Under the pieces are notes generated by a model. That model was not told the DNA's origin. It saw only the letters and a program-made list of their open reading frames with translations, and searched no databases. A stretch of DNA of 53,784 nt from Aureobasidium sp. EXF-3400 (Eukaryota > Ascomycota > Dothideomycetes > Dothideales > Saccotheciaceae), in the NCBI GenBank assembly GCA_024195585.1, contig SWBL01000345.1:1-53784 (forward strand). The letters run 5' to 3'. Within the stretch, counting starts at the first letter, position 1. Every line of letters begins with the position of its first letter. Positions 48,956 through 53,784 of the stretch are shown here, piece after piece. Both the position numbers and the translations under genes were made by a program.

Positions 48956-50518
48956 ATGTCGATATTCAATACCAACTGTTCGCTGCCTACGGCAGGCTCA
49001 AACTTCGTCGAAAGTCCTAATGTACGAGGTACTCTTGATATCCTGTGGAGTTGTCTGAGTGTGCTTCTTCTATGCACTTGGTCGATTCAGCATTTGAAGA
49101 TTCCACATCAATGTCGTCCTCGGAGTATGCGTCAGCAGATTAACAAGTTTGCTATGCAAGTAGGAGTCAAGGTGCGATGGATGTTAATTACGCTCATTGC
49201 CCCAGAATTATTATGCGGTGTAGCTGCTGAAGAGTGGTTGACCGCTTGCAAAACTGTCAGGTTCATGGCTGAGAGAGCAAAAGACGATGGAATTGATTGG
49301 GCATCAAGTCATGGTTTCTTTGCGCAGATGGGAGGGTTTCGACTAAGTTTTCACAACCTTGAAGCTCAAGGATCCCAAAGGACATCCATCAAGGAACTGT
49401 CACCGGGAAAGCACAGCATCGCCGCACCCTCTCAGGAGCCTTTACTTGGTCGACTCAGTTTTCCGCATGCCAATTACTGGGAACACGCCTCCGCGACTTC
49501 TCCAACCGTCGAATCACAGCTAGATTTACTCTCAAACCCCGTCGACGTTGCTGTCCGCGAGAAGAGTTTCAAGTCGGTCTCCTGGGATCTTGCTAGTATT
49601 TCCAGACAACATGATGCATTATCAGCCTCCTTCGGTCCTGTTGACTGGAGCCCAGACATTCGAAATGGGGCTCTTATCGAACAAATGATGTACCAACACC
49701 AGAGCGATCCCAAAGCAGGAGACGTTGCGCTGACCGCCATGGGAATGACTACTGATATATGGACTCTGAGTCTCGAACAGATCCAGCTTGCTCGGAAGTA
49801 CGGAATTATAGAAACATTTCCCAACATGAAAAAAGAGGATCTGGACGCGATTAGCAATAGCGATGGCCTGGCCAAAGCACTGGCTGTATGTCAAGTCCTC
49901 TGGCTCATCATCCAAATGATATCGCGCGCTGCATCATCTCTCGCTGTCTGCCAGTTGGAGGTTGCAACTGGAGCTTTCGCAATCACCACATTTCTCACCT
50001 ACATGTTTTTGTGGCAGAAGCCGCAAGGCGTCTCGAGACCAATTTACCTGGAGGCCGTGCGGAGACCCACAGTCGCTGAAGCGTGGGAGCTGGCGCAATG
50101 CGGTCTAGAAGAGACGAGCTCACTCCTTTATCGTGCCAGGAGCTGGAGGCAGTCTCGCGAGCATTTGAAAGCTAGAGCCTTCTCCAATACAATCATGTTG
50201 ATTTGTGCTACAAGCCTTGGAGCGGTGCATTGTGCTGCATGGAACTTCGAGTTTCCTGACAGAGCTGAGATGTGGGCATGGAGAGGTTGCGCGTTGGGTT
50301 CTACAATCCTACCACTCTTCCTGCTGGTTTGGCATGAGCTGTATCTACGCTTCGCCTTCACGAAGCACATGGTATTTTCAATTGTCGTCCTAGTCGGATT
50401 CATGCTGTACGGGTTCACCAGGTTGTTTATCATGGTTGAAATGGTTCGGTGCTTGTTTTTTCTCCCTATGGAGGCGTTTGTAACGACATGGACGATAAAC
50501 TTGCCGGGCATTTCATGA
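48956..50518 (+). CDS. Fungal multi-pass membrane protein of an expanded family, function unknown
   Basis: A single exon gives 520 aa. It resembles a large, lineage-expanded ascomycete family with the N-terminal layout RGTLDILWSCLSVLLLCTW, SIQHLKIP, and a second segment WMLITLIAPELLCGVAAEEW followed by DDGIDWASSHGFFAQMGGF; these blocks are kept here. The middle (150-300) is soluble. At least five hydrophobic segments fill the C-terminal 200 residues, including NTIMLICATSLGAVHCAAW and MVFSIVVLVGFMLYGFTRL. The start at 48956 is the first ATG. Expression and topology are unknown; no enzyme motif is seen. Confidence 0.72.
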   Translation: MSIFNTNCSLPTAGSNFVESPNVRGTLDILWSCLSVLLLCTWSIQHLKIPHQCRPRSMRQQINKFAMQVGVKVRWMLITLIAPELLCGVAAEEWLTACKTVRFMAERAKDDGIDWASSHGFFAQMGGFRLSFHNLEAQGSQRTSIKELSPGKHSIAAPSQEPLLGRLSFPHANYWEHASATSPTVESQLDLLSNPVDVAVREKSFKSVSWDLASISRQHDALSASFGPVDWSPDIRNGALIEQMMYQHQSDPKAGDVALTAMGMTTDIWTLSLEQIQLARKYGIIETFPNMKKEDLDAISNSDGLAKALAVCQVLWLIIQMISRAASSLAVCQLEVATGAFAITTFLTYMFLWQKPQGVSRPIYLEAVRRPTVAEAWELAQCGLEETSSLLYRARSWRQSREHLKARAFSNTIMLICATSLGAVHCAAWNFEFPDRAEMWAWRGCALGSTILPLFLLVWHELYLRFAFTKHMVFSIVVLVGFMLYGFTRLFIMVEMVRCLFFLPMEAFVTTWTINLPGIS

Positions 50519-50910
50519 GGTCATGAGGTCATGAAGAGTTATGCAAGCATGTAGCAAAAACACCAGGACAGAACAAGTTAGCATGACATTGAGTGAGCTG
50601 TTCATGTGTGTAGAGATCTGAAGATGACTACAGCTCTCTGCAATAAGTGTACCCTCAGGCAGATTTGGACGGAGCAAGAAAAGACGTTTATTGAGAATGA
50701 GATTGAGGTGAGGAGACTGACGGCATTCATTAGAGAGAGACGCCAAGAGTAGACAAGATTGGGAAGGCGCAATCCGTCGCGCGCGCTAGCGCGGAGGGGG
50801 CAGGAACGACGACCAGAGTGGAAGTGAATGATACAAACACACAGCACACAGCAACGACATCCGAGCGACGACGGATGCTGTGAGAGCGAAAAAAGAGAGA
50901 CGACAACGCA
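50519..50910. other. Intergenic region upstream of the Whi2-like gene
   Basis: 392 bp. It begins with a short repeat of GGTCATGA at 50520-50534. Two ATGs near the gene (50828 and 50875) could belong to a short first exon of the Whi2-like gene. No TATA box was identified. Confidence 0.35.
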
Positions 50911-52552
50911 TTGGCTTCTATAATCGAAAGCGACCGTTCTTCTGTATCGACCACACGCTCATTTACCACCCAAGGCCCGTCCAACTCGGCCCACGCCCAC
51001 GCCAGCGACAACAAGCACGAGCTTGCATCACCACCACCACCCGCGACCCGCCATCACATCCAATCACTCCCAGTCCTTTCCAAAGTCGAGCCAGAAGAAG
51101 AAGCACAAGATCCTCCGCCCTTTGCGTCGCACAACTTCCCGTCACTCTATTTCCCGCCCGAGCCTCAACTCGACGTCCAACCTGCGCCGCCGCCGCCCGA
51201 CTTCGAACAAGGCCCATCGTCATCCGCCTCGTCGCCCTTCTCGTCTGTTGTTCAAGACACCAAGGCTGCCCTCCCACAAGACACCAAGCCTCGCTCTGAC
51301 AAAGCTCCCGACGACAGCGAACCTCCTCCGCCCTACACCGAAGGTACCAGCCCGCTCGACGGCTTCACTTACCTCATGGCCCAAGCCGGAGGTGCTGCGA
51401 GCATCATCACCCAAGTCTCTCAGGGTGGCCCCGCTCCCATCAACACCTTTCACACTTCTCCCGATGAGCATATCAATATCGATCTGAGGTATGCCCGTCG
51501 CGCGACCCGTCCGTCAACAACACCAGCTGACACTCAACAGAGGCACCCGCTTCACTCTCTCCCGCGATGAGCTGCTCACTCTCCCCGAGTTTGTGCTTCT
51601 GTCGCTCTTCCCTAATGGACTCCTCCCTGAAGGCCATATGAACTCGTTCCATGAGCCTGACGTTTATCCCGTCGATGTTAGTGCCGCTCCGCGCCTCATT
51701 TCCTCCCTCCATCCTCAAGACATTGCTGCTCTTCAAAACGTCCTCCAAAACCATGATGTATATTTATCTGACTCGATCTATCTTTCCCAGTATGACCCCA
51801 CGTCTCTGCAATACATGCTAGAATTCTTCCGATCCGTCGCTCAAACAATCCCCACTTCCCCCACCGAAGACTCCCCATCTCCCTTCTCAGGCGACCAAGC
51901 CCCTGTGCCCATTGAGCCCATGCAAGGTAATGCTAGAGATATGCTGCAAGACAGAGCTGGTATCATCGTCTTGCGTGAAGATCTCGACTTTTACGTCATC
52001 CCCCCAAGGCGCGACATTAGTCACCCCGAGATGGTCCAGGTCAAGCGTGCTGCTGGTCGCGCTCTATTGAAGCAGGGTGGCATCTTCAGTGGCCTTCGTA
52101 AGAGTGAGGAGCCTGGTACCACCGAGCAACATCTTATCGAGATGTTGACCGCTGGGTGAGTCTGGTCACTGCATCTATCTTCGCTTTCTTCTGCTAACAT
52201 TCCTGTTTCTAGCGGCTTCAATCACGACGATACCTGGGGTCACCGTGCTGGAGAGCCCAACAAGGCTGTAATCTGCAGTATCGCTCTGGCTCGTCTCCGC
52301 ACTGATGTTCGTGGCGACGCCAACTCTAATGCTGTTGGTATGGCACAGAAGCTACTACTGTTCTGGCGCAAACCCGCTCGACGATGCTGGTGGGAAGGTG
52401 TTGACCTTGAAAATGTCGAAGGCATTGACGGCACACTAAAGGTCTGGATCCGCAGAGTCTGGACCCTCGAGATGGTGAGTCCTGTATCATGCTCCTACAT
52501 TCTTCGAGATGTACTGACAAATGTCTCCAGAGCGTTATTGGTCTCCGCTAAG
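50911..52552 (+). CDS. Whi2-like BTB-domain protein (start uncertain)
   Basis: Resembles fungal Whi2-type growth and stress regulators, partners of Psr phosphatases in yeast. Exons (50911)-51488, 51541-51676, 51791-52155, 52213-52474 and 52532-52552 give about 453 aa. The first 180 residues are Pro/Ser-rich and disordered. The BTB part reads GTRFTLSRDELLTLPEFVLLSLFPNG, then YPVDYDPTSLQYMLEFF after intron 2. Conserved C-terminal blocks are ARDMLQDRAGIIVLREDLDF, KRAAGRALLKQGGIFSGLRKSE, AGEPNKAVICSIALARLRTD and FWRKPARRCWWEG, ending EMSVIGLR. The frame begins at a TTG with a stop upstream and no ATG before residue 150 or so, so the first exon is unresolved. Intron 2 (114 nt) is in frame with no stop. 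Confidence 0.8.
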
Positions 52553-53784
52553 AGGAGCTGGAACTACACCTTTTTTTTCTTGTCCAATTTCCTACCTTCG
52601 ATTCGACCACACATACCCCGATAAGACCGAACTTCTTTTATTCTTGTTGTTTCTACCTCCTTCTTTCTCTCCAGCTTCTCTTGTCTGCTCAGCACACGAG
52701 CGTACCACAGCACAATCTGGATTCAACAACGCATTTCTCTCATCTGGGTATCATGGAATCACGGACGCGTCTTGCTTTCAAAACTTTTGTTGTTTTCAGA
52801 ATGGCATCACCGTGGCACGGTGAATTGCATCAGCAGTTGTTTCTTTTGATCTCGATTTGCGCTTCATCTTTCTCGTCTTGTCTTGTCTTGTTTCAGGGAG
52901 TTACTCTGTCACTCTATCGATTGTCTTTCTGTTACTTTGTTCTTCTTTCACTGATATCGGAAATAATATCTTATTCTTCAAATTATCATATTCATTGAAA
53001 CTCGTGATAGAGATGGCCAGTGTTGTTGCTGTCTTGCCGATAGGTCCGTTGCTAGACTTGGGGCAAGAAGCACAACGGCTGGTTGTAACTAATCGTGTTG
53101 GATTATCTGCTTCTCGTCTCAGGTACAGCAAGGCAGACGACGAAGATCGTTCGATGCCTTTACAGAGTCGACGTCTTCTCGTCTCCAACCATTGCAAGTA
53201 ATTCACACCCTTGGCCTCGGGCAACACTCATGTGGAGAATCATGACGCTTCAAAGCATTCAATCTCGACGCTTCTCGACACCTTGCAGCAATCTTTCATT
53301 TCTTGTTTCTGGTTTCAAGGTGCTTTGGTCAGTCCTAGTCATATCGCTTGATCTTGGATATGCTTTGGTATGTTAATCTACTGATGCGTCCCTGGAAAGT
53401 TGTTGTCCGGTATGAATCAATACGGTTTATAGTCGATGAAGCTTTTGGAAGCCTGTGAAAACATATATTTTGAGATATCTCAAGAACGATGTGATTTGGA
53501 GTCATGTCGGTGCAAAAGTGTCGAGTAATGTGACTAAATATATTAATAGCATATGTCAAGAATTGGGGAAAATGTTGTTGGCGCCTGCAATGTCGCTGTT
53601 GATGTTGGAAGATGTTGTTGGGTGTACAACCCTGACCATGAGATGTGCTGTGAAAGCACAACTTTGTCCAGTCTGGGCACAAGTCCTGAAATCGGCGCAC
53701 ATGATTGGCCAGAATGCGGATTAGCTAGCGACAGCTCATACCCCTTGCGGGGTAAATAGCTTGAGATAATCAAATCAAATCAAA
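52553..53784. other. 1.2-kb terminal region with no recognised gene
   Basis: Begins with the 3' UTR of the Whi2-like gene. T-rich stretches and a TCTTG triplication occur near 52877-52892. A frame at 52857-53201 and its antisense shadow have no recognisable protein. A small hairpin (TACCCC-TTGC-GGGGTA, 53739-53754) and an ATCAA repeat close the window. Confidence 0.4.

Noticed and set aside
52857..53201. 114-codon frame starting with a hydrophobic stretch in the terminal region
   Set aside because: It starts without good context, the hydrophobic part comes from T-rich DNA and nothing downstream resembles a known protein.
53739..53754. 6-bp hairpin near the right edge
   Set aside because: Short stem, no gene context visible, no reason to assign terminator function in a fungal nuclear sequence.

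Overview
The window looks like nuclear DNA of a filamentous ascomycete (Pezizomycotina; a Dothideomycete is my guess, with low certainty). Genes carry short introns of about 47 to 60 nt with GT(A/G)AG donors, CTGAC/CTAAC-like branch sites and YAG acceptors. Typical fungal families are present: a GH72 glucanosyltransferase, a Zn2Cys6 regulator, fungal F-box proteins, Pcc1, Mic10, a Whi2-like BTB protein and a PHD protein. I found no tRNA, rRNA, CRISPR or bacterial-type feature. Exon limits were read from splice consensus plus reading-frame continuity; most spliced models close exactly in frame.

Region 1 (1-17.5 kb) is conserved housekeeping DNA. It holds 40S protein S7 (cut by the window edge), an ER prolyl 4-hydroxylase ending in KDEL, a nucleoside hydrolase, URB2 (60S assembly), MIC10 (cristae junctions), a Cys-rich single-pass membrane protein, a disordered Pro/Ser-rich protein, a ZIP zinc transporter, NOP16 (60S assembly), a small mitochondrial protein and PCC1 (KEOPS). 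Three of these genes serve ribosome production, and several pairs share short divergent promoters.

Region 2 (18-38 kb) has a secreted amidase, a large disordered 'cell wall proline-rich' type protein, a GPI-anchored GH72 enzyme, a Zn2Cys6 factor whose third zinc-binding Cys is Tyr, a PHD-finger chromatin protein, a ferroportin-like transporter and an F-box protein. Intergenic spaces are long here (1.2-1.9 kb).

Region 3 (38-50.5 kb) is more accessory. A decayed gene at 38.8-39.8 kb is built from two adjacent minisatellites (four 81-bp and about four 72-bp units) with three in-frame stops. It lies beside a 158-bp direct duplication and an inverted repeat. An OSCA/CSC1-like channel, a coiled-coil orphan with an internal repeat, a second F-box protein, a small RNase III-fold protein and an orphan multi-pass membrane protein follow. 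Just downstream of the RNase III-fold gene (47.6-47.8 kb) lies a cluster of three stem-loops; one has a perfect 31-bp stem. This is the most unusual structure in the window.

Region 4 (50.5-53.8 kb) has a Whi2-like BTB protein without an evident ATG, then 1.2 kb with no recognisable gene.
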